Positions 1 to 6,416 of a DNA stretch of 9,510 bases are shown in pieces. The stretch's first letter is position 1. Each line of letters begins with the position of its first letter. Both the position numbers and the translations under genes were made by a program. The notes under the pieces were generated by a model. That model saw only the letters and a list, made by a program, of their open reading frames with translations. It ran no database searches and had not been told where the DNA came from. This DNA comes from Spartobacteria bacterium. Its GTDB lineage: Bacteria > Verrucomicrobiota > Verrucomicrobiia > Chthoniobacterales > Terrimicrobiaceae. Location: assembly GCA_947487745.1 (NCBI GenBank), contig CANKXQ010000037.1:1-9510 (forward strand). The letters run 5' to 3'.

Positions 1-1123
1 GCCGCCAGATCGCCGTTGGCATCGCCTTTGACGAATACGGATTTCCGCTCGCCCACGAGACCTTCGAAGGCAATATGGCCGACACCAAGACACTGCCTCT
101 CATCCTCGATCGCCTCGCCCGCCACGAGGATGGTCTCAAGCCCGTGGTCATCCTCGACGCCGGATTCGCCTCGCGTGCGAACCTCGCCCTGCTCAAGGAG
201 CGAGGGTATTCCTACATCGTCAACATCACACGCGGCAGCCGATCCAAGTATGCCGACTCGTTTGAAAAAGAGACCTTCGAAGCGTTGCCAGGACGCTCCG
301 ATGAACAGCGCGTGGAGGTGAAAAAAATCACTGTTCCCGGGGACTCCGCGAGCCACTTGGTCCTGTGCCGCAGCGCCCAGCGCCGCATCAAGGAGGAGGC
401 CATGATTTCGAGTGCCGAGAAGCGCTTCCTCGCCGCAGCCGCAGTCCTCGGCAAGAGCATTGAAAAGGGCGTTTTCAAACGCGCTGCCGTCATCGAACGC
501 AAAATCGGAGCCCTCCAAAAACGCCACGCGCGCACGGCAAGGTTCTACACCCTCAAACACAACGCCGGACGGCTCGAAATCACCCGCGACGAGGACAAAA
601 TGAAAGGCGCAGTGGCTCAATGCGGCGACTATGTTTTGAAGACCGACAAGAGCCTTGGAGCCACACAACTCTGGGAGCTCTACATGACGCTGCTCAAAGC
701 CGAAGCCGGCTTTGCCCAACTCAAAGGCACGCTCGGACTGAGGCCGAATTTCCATCAACTCGAAGACCGAGTCGACGGCCACATCTTCATCAGCGTGCTC
801 GCCTACCACCTTCTGCGCTGGATCGGCAAACGCCTCGAGGAGCACAACGACACGCGTGAATGGCAAACGATCCGCCGCTTACTGGGCACCCATAGCCTCG
901 CCACTACCCGACTCCCGCTCGCCGACGGACGCACCATCAACATCCGCAAACCCAGCCAACCCGACGACGAACAAAAACGCGTCTACCAAATGCTCGGCAT
1001 CGACTGGAAATCCGCCTTCCCAACCAAGAAAACCGAAATCCCGGCGTGAAGAGATTGTAGTGCCTTTGGAAAGACCTCCTAGGTTTTGTGCGGGTTTCCG
1101 GTCGCACATGCGAAACTTGGGTG
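1..1123 (+). mobile_element. IS1634/IS4-type insertion sequence, right-hand part
   Basis: This is the right-hand portion of an insertion sequence, identified by its DDE transposase gene; the left end lies outside the window. The right boundary is an estimate. It is set at a motif ATGCGAAACTTGGGTG (1108-1123), which resembles the outer ends I associate with IS4/IS1634 elements. Without the left end, neither the terminal inverted repeat nor a target-site duplication can be confirmed. The sequence after this point changes to housekeeping intergenic DNA ahead of trmL. Confidence 0.45.
3..1049 (+). CDS. IS1634/IS4-family transposase (5'-truncated by window edge)
   Basis: DDE transposase that cuts and joins the ends of its own insertion sequence. 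The frame is open from the first complete codon at position 3, so the gene starts outside the window; the first Met (75) is internal. The 348 visible residues include the family signature GFPLAHETFEGN followed by DTKTL (partial residues about 13-30). The second catalytic Asp lies in VVILDAGFAS (about residue 52). The catalytic Glu region is KAEAGFAQLKGTLGLRP (Glu about 234), followed by the conserved FHQLEDRVDGHIFISVLAYH stretch. The first catalytic Asp should lie upstream and cannot be seen. The C-terminal tail (RKPSQPDDEQ, then YQMLGIDW) is typical of the group, and the frame is unbroken to a TGA at 1047-1049, so the 3' part looks intact. Assignment to IS1634 rather than another IS4-like group is from memory of the motifs. 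Confidence 0.88.
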   Translation, partial: RQIAVGIAFDEYGFPLAHETFEGNMADTKTLPLILDRLARHEDGLKPVVILDAGFASRANLALLKERGYSYIVNITRGSRSKYADSFEKETFEALPGRSDEQRVEVKKITVPGDSASHLVLCRSAQRRIKEEAMISSAEKRFLAAAAVLGKSIEKGVFKRAAVIERKIGALQKRHARTARFYTLKHNAGRLEITRDEDKMKGAVAQCGDYVLKTDKSLGATQLWELYMTLLKAEAGFAQLKGTLGLRPNFHQLEDRVDGHIFISVLAYHLLRWIGKRLEEHNDTREWQTIRRLLGTHSLATTRLPLADGRTINIRKPSQPDDEQKRVYQMLGIDWKSAFPTKKTEIPA

Positions 1124-1365
1124 AAGCCCGCATGACAAGATGCTGCATCATCCCTCCGAGGTCCGCCTCGGTCCTGTGTCATCCCGAGCGAAGCCAATGG
1201 GGACGTTGACGTTCCCGAGTGGAGGCATCAGGCAAAATCATTTTTTAGGCGATGGGTTTGTGGGCAGTTTGGTTCTCCCTGGCGAGGGTGCCTGAAAGTG
1301 GTTCCAAGCGGATCGTGGTTTATATTTGTCCTTGTCGGATGATGGCCCAGATCGTTGGTTCCCCA
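1050..1365. other. Intergenic DNA between IS transposase and trmL
   Basis: There is no convincing gene in this stretch. It contains the probable IS right end and a perfect 6-bp hairpin, CCGAGG-TCCG-CCTCGG (1156-1171), without a following T-run. It also contains a GTCATCCCGAGCGAAG stretch (about 1178-1193), of a kind that recurs in intergenic DNA of many environmental bacteria. The rest, up to the parS-like site at 1366, shows no feature I can name. Open frames here run antisense to trmL or give compositionally odd, unrecognisable proteins. Confidence 0.5.
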
Positions 1366-1381
1366 TGTTCCACGTGGAACA
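1366..1381. other. parS: parS-like centromere site 1 (perfect 16-bp palindrome)
   Basis: The sequence TGTTCCACGTGGAACA is a perfect 16-bp palindrome. It fits the broadly conserved chromosomal parS consensus TGTTYCACGTGRAACA, which is bound by the ParB CTP switch protein during chromosome segregation. It lies 50 bp before the trmL start and has a near-identical partner at 2059-2074. CACGTG cores occur nowhere else that I could find in the window, so two full-length copies within 700 bp are unlikely to be chance. An alternative is an operator for an unknown regulator of trmL, but the exact match to parS makes that less likely. Confidence 0.85.
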
Positions 1382-1431
1382 ATGTGCGTAATGGAATTGC
1401 CCCAGACAACAAGGTCTAGTAGGATGAGGTC

Positions 1432-1887
1432 ATGCTTCACGTCGTGCTTGTCGAGCCAGAGATTCCACCGAATACGGGAAACATCGCGCGCCTGTGTCTT
1501 GCTGCCGGAGCGCGATTGCATCTGGTCGAGCCGCTGGGATTCTCGCTGGATGAAAAAGCACTTCGCCGTGCAGGAATGGATTACTGGCATCTCTGCGATG
1601 TGAAACGCTGGGCATCCCTCGCCGAACTCCAGGCCTCTGAGCCGACAGGGCGATACTTCTATTTTACCACAAAGTCGTCGAGGGTATATTGGGATGAAGT
1701 ATTCCAAGATGGGGATTTTTTGGTTTTCGGAAGGGAATCCCGAGGTTTGCCCGAGTCGCTGCTGTGGGAAAATGCGGAGGCCTGTTTGACGATTCCCATG
1801 GAACCCAACGCGCGGAGCTTGAACTTGGCGACATCGGTAGGTATCGCACTCTATGAGGCAAAGCGGCAGATTGCTGGCAGGAGGTAA
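1432..1887 (+). CDS. trmL: tRNA (cytidine/uridine-34-2'-O)-methyltransferase TrmL
   Basis: SPOUT-class methyltransferase that uses S-adenosylmethionine to methylate the 2'-O of the wobble nucleotide (position 34) of tRNA-Leu isoacceptors. The 151-residue length is close to the usual ~155 of the family. The three SPOUT knot motifs are visible: NTGNIARLC (residues 14-22), FGRESRGLP (99-107), and IPMEPNARSLNLATSV (121-136) followed by a helix ending GIALYE. The ATG at 1432 is preceded by AGGATGAGG (1421-1429), a plausible though close ribosome site, and the protein begins right at the first beta strand (MLHVVLVEP), as expected. It stands alone, with the IS upstream and a long gene-free region downstream, and is bracketed by two parS-like sites. 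A generic SpoU-family rRNA methyltransferase is the only serious alternative; its length and motif spacing favour TrmL. Confidence 0.93.
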   Translation: MLHVVLVEPEIPPNTGNIARLCLAAGARLHLVEPLGFSLDEKALRRAGMDYWHLCDVKRWASLAELQASEPTGRYFYFTTKSSRVYWDEVFQDGDFLVFGRESRGLPESLLWENAEACLTIPMEPNARSLNLATSVGIALYEAKRQIAGRR

Positions 1888-1903
1888 ACCGAATCGAGAA
1901 GGG

Positions 1904-2037
1904 TTAACCACGGAGGACACGGAGACCACGGAGTAGAAAAGGAGGTTTGCAGCATTTTGAAATCGGCGGGAAGCACGGAAAGGATTCCGTTCTGACTAGC
2001 CATTCTCCTCCGTGCTCTCTGTGTCCTCTGTGGTCAA
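1904..2037. repeat. 30-bp imperfect inverted repeat of CACGGAG-type units
   Basis: The left arm (1904-1933) and the reverse complement of the right arm (2008-2037) agree at 26 of 30 positions, with a 74-nt spacer. Each arm is itself built from degenerate units of about 9 nt such as CCACGGAGGA and CACGGAGA. Similar CCACGGAGGACACGGAG strings are scattered between genes in many environmental bacteria, so this is probably a dispersed extragenic repeat. The arms could fold into a long hairpin in RNA read from trmL. There is no T-run after the right arm suitable for an intrinsic terminator, apart from a modest TTCTTTTC. No coding capacity is evident. Confidence 0.75.
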
Positions 2038-2058
2038 TTCTTTTCAAAAAGCCGGAAT

Positions 2059-2074
2059 TGTTCCACGTGGAACG
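2059..2074. other. parS: parS-like centromere site 2 (15 of 16 positions)
   Basis: The sequence TGTTCCACGTGGAACG is identical to the first site except for the last base and keeps the 14-bp palindrome GTTCCACGTGGAAC. The start-to-start distance to site 1 is 693 bp, with trmL and the inverted repeat in between. Clusters of a few parS sites near the replication origin are typical of bacterial chromosomes, so the pair supports a segregation role. Neither parA/parB nor obvious DnaA-box clusters are in the window. Confidence 0.82.
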
Positions 2075-2878
2075 CTCGGGTGGATATCGGAGAAAAGTAA
2101 AGATTTTTTTGAGAATCGAGGTGAAAAACAGGGCTCTAAAATGGCGTTAAACGGGTTTTTTCGGGGAAAGAAGGTATCGATAGCCAAAGGGGGCTTCGGA
2201 CGGAATAAGGGCGGTTTTTGAGAGAATGCGGAGGGGAGGGCTTTGGACAAAATCGGAGCGTAGCGGAGAAAGACAAAAGAAGTTTGCCCGGAGGGCGATC
2301 AAAGCGAATCAATTTACAGAATTGACAGAATACAGAAGCAAGGATTTGTAAGAGGGAAAAAATGTTGTTTTGGGATGGTGCGGGTTCGTTACGCCCCAAT
2401 GCGGTAAATTTTGTTAAATCTGTCGAGAATCCGTTTTCCCAAGAAAGCCACGGCCATTTCAAAAAACCGACCCGTGGGGAATGGATTTTCGTCGTCCACA
2501 ATCGAGAGCGGGGGCAGGCGCGAGATGGAGAGACCGAAGGTCGGCTCGAAGGCCGAGACGAAAGGGATCGAGCGAGTCAAATAAAACGAATTTTGAGGCA
2601 TGGGGAGCGGCTTTGCCGCAGAATATCCATGTTTGTATCATTCGTGTTTGTTCGAGAAATTGGTGGTTCAAATATTCAGCACATGAACATCAAAGCAGGA
2701 TGGGTCACTCGTTCTCCCCGGCGGATCAGGTCTTTTGAGGCTTTAGCGTGAAAGAGCCGGTGGAAAAGGATTCAGAAAGCATTTTTAAAGTTTATTCGTT
2801 TGTTTGCAATTGCTTATGATTTCGTTTGGGCAATCGCGATGTGCGGAATGACCTAGAGAAAGTTTTCAAGGAAATCAT
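2075..2878. other. Long gene-free stretch with no recognisable gene
   Basis: About 800 bp lie here without a supportable gene. The sequence is visibly lower in GC than its neighbours, and the plus strand is purine-rich from about 2100 to 2360. Small structured pieces are present: three ACAGAA-type units (2316-2338), adjacent small palindromes CCGA-AGG-TCGG and CTCG-AAGGC-CGAG (about 2532-2560), and a hairpin GCGGC-TTT-GCCGC (2607-2619). Open frames on both strands (for example 2362-2751 plus and 2389-2601 minus) give unrecognised, arginine-rich or low-complexity products, overlap one another, and look non-coding. The stretch could be decayed coding DNA or structural DNA associated with the parS region. 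Confidence 0.55.
2316..2338 (+). repeat. Short direct repeat of ACAGAAT units
   Basis: There are three near-identical 7-mers: ACAGAAT at 2316-2322, ACAGAAT at 2325-2331 and ACAGAAG at 2332-2338. The first two are spaced by 2 nt and the last two are adjacent. This resembles the dispersed 'TTACAGAATT' intergenic repeats seen in many environmental genomes. No function can be assigned from sequence. Confidence 0.6.
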
Positions 2879-2906
2879 TTGACAATTTATGAATGGGAAC
2901 TTAATT
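2879..2906 (+). promoter_or_regulatory. Possible sigma70-type promoter for the HNH gene
   Basis: A perfect -35 hexamer TTGACA (2879-2884) is followed after 16 bp by a weak -10, TTAATT (2901-2906), about 40 bp before the HNH start. The -35 match and its position in an AT-richer patch directly ahead of the gene are the support; the -10 matches only 3 of 6 consensus positions, so this is tentative. Confidence 0.35.
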
Positions 2907-2945
2907 CTGCGCGAGTCAGCGGGGATTTCCGTCTGAAGGGGATGG

Positions 2946-3587
2946 ATGTCCGTTGCCGACTCCAACACCTTTATGCAATCGGTTCTCGATACACCCGTTT
3001 TGGTTCTCAACCGCCTTTGGCAGGCGGTGAATACTTGCAGTGCCCGCCGCGCGTTCACTTTGCTTTATCAGGGGCACGCGCAGGTGGTTTCCGCAGAGGG
3101 CGGTCAGGGTTTTTTGACCCATGATTTCAAGAGTTGGCAGGATTTTTCGCAGAACAATCCGGATCCGGATATGGCGAAAACGGTGTCGATGCGCATTCGG
3201 TTGCCGCGCGTGATTGTGCTGCTGCTCTTCGAGCGCCTACCGAAGAAGGAAGTGAAGTTCACGCGCCAGAATGTTTTTGAGAGGGACAACAATACTTGCC
3301 AGTATTGCAACAAGGTTTTTTCGCGCGAGATGCTGAACCTGGATCACATCATGCCGAGGGATCGCGGCGGGCAGACGAATTGGGAGAACATCGTTTGCTC
3401 CTGCATTCCCTGCAATTCACGCAAGGGAAACCGGCTCCCGCACGAGGTCGGCATGGCGCTCATCCGAAAGCCCAAGCGCCCGCGCTGGAGGCCGTTCGTG
3501 AACATCTCGCTATCGAGTCACCCGCACGAGAGTTGGCGTCACTTCTTGGACATTGCGTATTGGAATGTCGAGCTGGGCGATGGATGA
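2946..3587 (+). CDS. Stand-alone HNH endonuclease family protein
   Basis: Predicted metal-dependent nuclease of the HNH (McrA-like) fold, 213 residues, cytoplasmic with no signal peptide. The C-terminal half has the zinc-binding CQYC (Cys118, Cys121) and CIPC (Cys153, Cys156) pairs around the catalytic core LDHIMPRDRGGQTNWENIV (residues 132-150; His134 and Asn148), followed by CNSRKGNR. All key positions of the family are present. The N-terminal ~100 residues (VLDTPVLVLNRLWQAVN, then SARRAFTLLYQGHAQVV) are the extra domain found in a widespread group of lone HNH proteins of unknown biological role. The ATG at 2946 has a good GAAGGGG ribosome site (2934-2940); Met10 is a possible later start. 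No methyltransferase or restriction partner is adjacent, so it is not evidently part of a restriction system. It ends ahead of a hairpin terminator. Confidence 0.9.
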   Translation: MSVADSNTFMQSVLDTPVLVLNRLWQAVNTCSARRAFTLLYQGHAQVVSAEGGQGFLTHDFKSWQDFSQNNPDPDMAKTVSMRIRLPRVIVLLLFERLPKKEVKFTRQNVFERDNNTCQYCNKVFSREMLNLDHIMPRDRGGQTNWENIVCSCIPCNSRKGNRLPHEVGMALIRKPKRPRWRPFVNISLSSHPHESWRHFLDIAYWNVELGDG

Positions 3588-3693
3588 TTACGCTGGGTTT
3601 TTTCAGACGGATTCAAAGGTGTGAAAAAAGTTAAAGAAACTTCTTGTGCACGGCGAGGAGCCATGAGAGTTTGAAATTGTTCTGGGGGGAACA

Positions 3694-3734
3694 GCAGGCC
3701 GTCGTGACACTCGTCGCGGCGGCCTGCAACTTTT
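3694..3734 (+). terminator. Intrinsic terminator after the HNH gene
   Basis: A 15-bp stem (3694-3708 paired with 3713-3727, starting GCAGGCCG and ending CGGCCTGC) contains two G-U wobbles and is closed by a 4-nt ACTC loop. It is followed by AAC and TTTTAT. Its position between the convergent HNH and lipB genes fits. The T-run lies only on the plus-strand side, so it acts best for the HNH transcript; it might still hinder read-through from lipB. Confidence 0.75.
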
Positions 3735-3760
3735 ATAGGGGCTGAAGATTTGCGAAAACC

Positions 3761-4393
3761 TCAGGTAGAATGTTCCGCAGAAAGTTGAGGAAGCATTTCC
3801 TTAAAAAGCCGCGCAGCCGCTTGCAGAGCGGCATCGAAGTCGATCTGCAGACCGCTTTCGTGCTCGAGGCTTGTCATTTTCACGCCAGCGAGGCCGCAAG
3901 GTGTGATGCTTGAAAATGCGGTGGTGGACTTGGCGAGGATATTGATGGCGAAGCCGTGCATGGAAATCCATTTACGGACGCCGACACCAAGGGAGGCGAG
4001 TTTTCGTTCCCCGACCCACACGCCGGTGAGGCCCTCGCGGCGTTGGGCTGTGACACCGAATTCGCCGGAGAAGCGTATGAGATACTCCTCGAGAAAACGG
4101 AGATAGAGGTGAAGGTCGCGTCCCCTGTTGTTGAGATCGAGGATGGGATAGCCGGTCAGCTGACCGGGGCCGTGGTAGGTGGCCTGCCCGCCGCGATTGG
4201 TCTCGAAAACAGCGTGCGGAAGGGCCTCGCGGAGGCTCGAGCGGTCGCGTGTGCGGCCGATAGTGTAGACGGGCTCGTGCTCAAGGAGGATGAGCGTTTC
4301 GTCACTCTCACCGCTTTGCACCTGTCCGACGAGCCTCTCCTGGAGAGCAAGCGCGGCCTCAAAGGTGAGTCGACCGGGGAGGAGGATTTTCAT
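3761..4393 (-). CDS. lipB: Octanoyl-[acyl carrier protein]:protein N-octanoyltransferase LipB
   Basis: Transfers the octanoyl group from octanoyl-ACP to the lipoyl domains of 2-oxoacid dehydrogenases and GcvH, the first step of endogenous lipoate synthesis before LipA. The protein has 210 residues, close to the family norm. The signature RGGQATYHGPGQL is at residues 67-79. The catalytic Lys is Lys131 in GERKLASLG and the acyl-carrying Cys is Cys166 in ITPCGL, so the Lys/Cys pair is intact. The reading frame stays open upstream for another 139 codons, but that part is ruvC read in the wrong frame. The start is placed at ATG 4393, which gives the normal N-terminus MKILLPGRL and a 4-bp ATGA overlap with the ruvC stop, implying translational coupling. 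lipA is not in the window. Confidence 0.95.
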   Translation of the reverse strand: MKILLPGRLTFEAALALQERLVGQVQSGESDETLILLEHEPVYTIGRTRDRSSLREALPHAVFETNRGGQATYHGPGQLTGYPILDLNNRGRDLHLYLRFLEEYLIRFSGEFGVTAQRREGLTGVWVGERKLASLGVGVRKWISMHGFAINILAKSTTAFSSITPCGLAGVKMTSLEHESGLQIDFDAALQAAARLFKEMLPQLSAEHST

Positions 4394-4899
4394 CGGCGGC
4401 GGAGAGCGGCGGGTGCCGGGAATTTGGTGGCTTGAAAATGGGCGAAGCCCACAGCAATGGCATCCGCTGCGTCGGCTGGAGGTGTGACCGTGAGGCCGAG
4501 AAGCGTGCGAACCATGAAGGCGACTTGCGTTTTTTGTGCGGCACCGGTGCCCACGACAGCTTGTTTGACGCGGCGAGGCGCGTATTCGTGAATGGGCAAT
4601 CCGCGCTGCGCGGCAGCCAGCAGAACCGCTCCACGGGCGGATCCCAGCGTGATTGCCGTAGGAAAACTCTGCACATAAATCACGCTCTCGACGGCCATGG
4701 CTGTGGGCTGGAAGCGCGACATGGCATCCGTGAGACGCGTGTGAATTTCCAACAAACAGCCGGGGACAGTGAGATTCGGCGGATTTTTTATGACATCGAA
4801 ATGCAGACACCGCACCTTGCCGGCCGAGCGCTGGAGCACGGCAAAGCCAGTTCCTCGTAGAGAGGGATCCACGGCGAGCAGGACTTCATCGGCATCCAT
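4390..4899 (-). CDS. ruvC: Crossover junction endodeoxyribonuclease RuvC
   Basis: Dimeric Mg-dependent resolvase that makes paired nicks in Holliday junctions, working with the RuvAB motor in recombination and repair. It has 169 residues, as expected for the family. All four catalytic acids of the RNase H-like fold are present: Asp11 (AVDPSLRGTGFAVL), Glu71 (AVESVIYVQ), Asp143 and Asp146 (PPADAADAIAV). The conserved basic/Lys region VKQAVVGTGAAQKTQV (111-126) is also there. The ATG at 4899 is 12 nt after the stop of the exported-protein gene and has no clear Shine-Dalgarno sequence, so coupling to the upstream gene is likely. The stop overlaps the lipB start by 4 bp. ruvA and ruvB are not adjacent. 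Confidence 0.95.
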   Translation of the reverse strand: MDADEVLLAVDPSLRGTGFAVLQRSAGKVRCLHFDVIKNPPNLTVPGCLLEIHTRLTDAMSRFQPTAMAVESVIYVQSFPTAITLGSARGAVLLAAAQRGLPIHEYAPRRVKQAVVGTGAAQKTQVAFMVRTLLGLTVTPPADAADAIAVGFAHFQATKFPAPAALRRR

Positions 4900-4911
4900 G
4901 GAACGGGGAAA

Positions 4912-5310
4912 TCAAAAGTTGCGAAAAGTCATGGCGCCAGCGGCGGGCACGAATTCATCAGGCTTCTCGCCGTTTTTAAGATACGCCACGGGCTTGTCGC
5001 CCTCGGCGGGAATAGTGACTTGCCCGGGTCCTACATAGCCCGGCGGGCGCGCCGTGAGGGTGTAGACAATATTCAGTATGCCGCCAAGTTGAAGATTTGC
5101 CGAGGACCGGTTGACCTTCGCGATGCGCGCGGTGATTTCCACATCCTGCTGGCCTTGCTCGGCGCCTGGCTTGATATCCACACGCAAAATTTCGACTTCC
5201 AAATACTCGGGAGCGGCTGTCTGCATCTGCTCGTAGGCCGAAGGCGGAAGCTCGGCGTGCAGGCTGGCGAGAAAAAACACGGCGGCGATGGCTGTCAGAA
5301 TTTGTCGCAT
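4912..5310 (-). CDS. Small exported protein of unknown function
   Basis: A 132-residue protein I do not recognise. It begins with a clear Sec signal peptide, MRQILTAIAAVFFLASLHA, with a likely signal-peptidase I site after LHA (residue 19), so the mature ~113-residue protein should be periplasmic or extracellular. There is no lipobox Cys and no later membrane segment. The mature part alternates hydrophobic and charged residues, suggesting a small beta-sandwich (YLEVEILRVDIK, then QQDVEITARIAKV, then IVYTLTARPPGY), and ends in GAMTFRNF. The open frame extends 21 codons further upstream, but that would bury the signal peptide, so ATG 5310 is preferred. It is the first gene of the minus-strand group with ruvC and lipB, and is divergent from the membrane protein at 5419. 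Its relation to ruvC is probably only transcriptional. Confidence 0.78.
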   Translation of the reverse strand: MRQILTAIAAVFFLASLHAELPPSAYEQMQTAAPEYLEVEILRVDIKPGAEQGQQDVEITARIAKVNRSSANLQLGGILNIVYTLTARPPGYVGPGQVTIPAEGDKPVAYLKNGEKPDEFVPAAGAMTFRNF

Positions 5311-5418
5311 GGGAAACTTCTGTCCGTCGCAGGCTGGATGCGCAAGCGAATCCGTGCAGGCAAATCTTTCCAATGCCGCGCCGCATGCGGTGTGTTAAGA
5401 CATCGCACCTCGCCGCAC

Positions 5419-6402
5419 ATGAAAAAATACCTCCTTCCGACCCTGCAAGCGGCAGTCACGATTTACATTTTCGCGAGGCTTTTTGGTGATGCCGCCTTGC
5501 GGGAAAATGCCGCACAGGCCTTGGCGGCGGCGGACTTCACTTGGCTTGCAGGCGCGGCCTGTGCAGCGGCTGTGAGCGAGATTCTCTGTGCGACGCGCTG
5601 GTGGGTGATCCTGCATGCGTTCGGCCTTCCGCTGCGCTGGCGCGATGCCTTGGCCTTCTCCGCCATAGGGCTTTTTTATTCCCTCGGCTTGCCTGGCTCG
5701 GCGGGAGGCGATGCCGTGCGGACGATGTATCTCATGCGCATATTCCCTGAAAAGAAAATGGCATCCGCCTTCTCGGTCCTCGCAGACCGTCTATGCGGGC
5801 TGGTAGCCCTTGTGGTCTTCATGGCAGCGGCGTTGGTATTGAATCAGGAAACATTCCTCTCGGGCGAAATGGGACGCGGCATCGTGCTCTCGGCAGCAAG
5901 TCTTCTCGGCGGCACCTTGATCCTGCTCGCCCTTTGGTGGACGACATCCATCCCTGCGCTCGGCGATTTCGTGAGGCGGCGACATCCGCGCTTCAGCCCG
6001 CACCTGCTCGAGTCCGGAGCGATTTTTCAGCAGATGGCACAACGCCCGGGGGGTGTCACAAAGGGATGCCTGCTGGCCGCGATGGCTCTGGGCGCTCACT
6101 TTCTTGGATATTATTTTAGTTCCCGCGCTTTTGGATCGCCGCTGCAGATCGGCGCTTTTTTTTCCATCATGCCCATTGTGGACACCCTCACCATGTTGCC
6201 GGTGGCGCTCTATGGGCTGGGATTGCGCGAGGCGTTGTTCAATGTCCTTCTCGGAACTTTTTTTGGAACTCCATCCGCGACGGCGACATTGATTTCGTTG
6301 GGAGGATTTGGCGCCCAGGTTGTGGTGGCGCTCTGCGGGGCTTTGTTCCTGCCATTTGTTAAATTCCTCGGACTCGAATCCGAAACGAGGCGGCAAAAAT
6401 AA
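5419..6402 (+). CDS. LPG-synthase-TM/UPF0104-type integral membrane protein (putative lipid flippase)
   Basis: Polytopic inner-membrane protein, 327 residues with about 7-8 hydrophobic segments (roughly 8-22, 42-58, 78-92, 122-142, 155-174, 216-232, 243-280, 296-315). It matches the lysylphosphatidylglycerol synthetase transmembrane/AglD-YbhN family, with the diagnostic LPGSAGGDAVRTMYL (91-105), LADRLCGL (121-128) and the late MLPVALYGLGLREA (259-272). Members are implicated in lipid or lipid-linked glycan translocation; the substrate here is unknown. No soluble aminoacyl-transferase domain is present, so it is not a full MprF. The frame is open back to 5020, but that part is antisense to the exported-protein gene; ATG 5419 gives a sensible MKKYLLPTLQAAVTIYIF N-terminus. 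No Shine-Dalgarno is visible. The divergent 108-bp gap (5311-5418) must hold promoters for both directions, though none is clear. Confidence 0.85.
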   Translation: MKKYLLPTLQAAVTIYIFARLFGDAALRENAAQALAAADFTWLAGAACAAAVSEILCATRWWVILHAFGLPLRWRDALAFSAIGLFYSLGLPGSAGGDAVRTMYLMRIFPEKKMASAFSVLADRLCGLVALVVFMAAALVLNQETFLSGEMGRGIVLSAASLLGGTLILLALWWTTSIPALGDFVRRRHPRFSPHLLESGAIFQQMAQRPGGVTKGCLLAAMALGAHFLGYYFSSRAFGSPLQIGAFFSIMPIVDTLTMLPVALYGLGLREALFNVLLGTFFGTPSATATLISLGGFGAQVVVALCGALFLPFVKFLGLESETRRQK

Positions 6403-6416
6403 GCCCAAAGTCATGG

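Noticed and set aside
1228..1929. 233-codon minus-strand open frame covering trmL
   Set aside because: It is fully antisense to the well-supported trmL and reads through intergenic repeats; the protein has no recognisable motif.
2389..2601. 70-codon minus-strand open frame (SAFEPTFGLSISRLPP)
   Set aside because: It reads somewhat protein-like but crosses small palindromes, and I know no family like it; kept only as part of the unexplained region.
2362..2751. 129-codon plus-strand open frame in the gene-free region
   Set aside because: Arginine-rich, no motif, no ribosome site of note, and it competes with equally long minus-strand frames at the same place.
1366..2945. A replication origin (oriC) in the parS-bearing intergenic region
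   Set aside because: I found no cluster of TTATNCACA-type DnaA boxes and no dnaA, dnaN or parAB gene; parS alone does not define oriC.
3624..3642. AAGTT...AACTT hairpin as a terminator for lipB on the minus strand
   Set aside because: The stem is only 5 AT-rich pairs, too weak to call.
4394..4810. 139-codon N-terminal extension of lipB
   Set aside because: This segment is ruvC in another frame; LipB has its normal length and N-terminus from ATG 4393.
5020..5418. 133-codon N-terminal extension of the membrane protein
   Set aside because: It lies antisense to the exported-protein gene and has no hydrophobic or domain features; the membrane protein begins naturally at 5419.
5791..6414. 207-codon minus-strand open frame opposite the membrane protein
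   Set aside because: Shadow of a strongly supported membrane-protein gene; composition rich in Arg, His and Gln without motifs.
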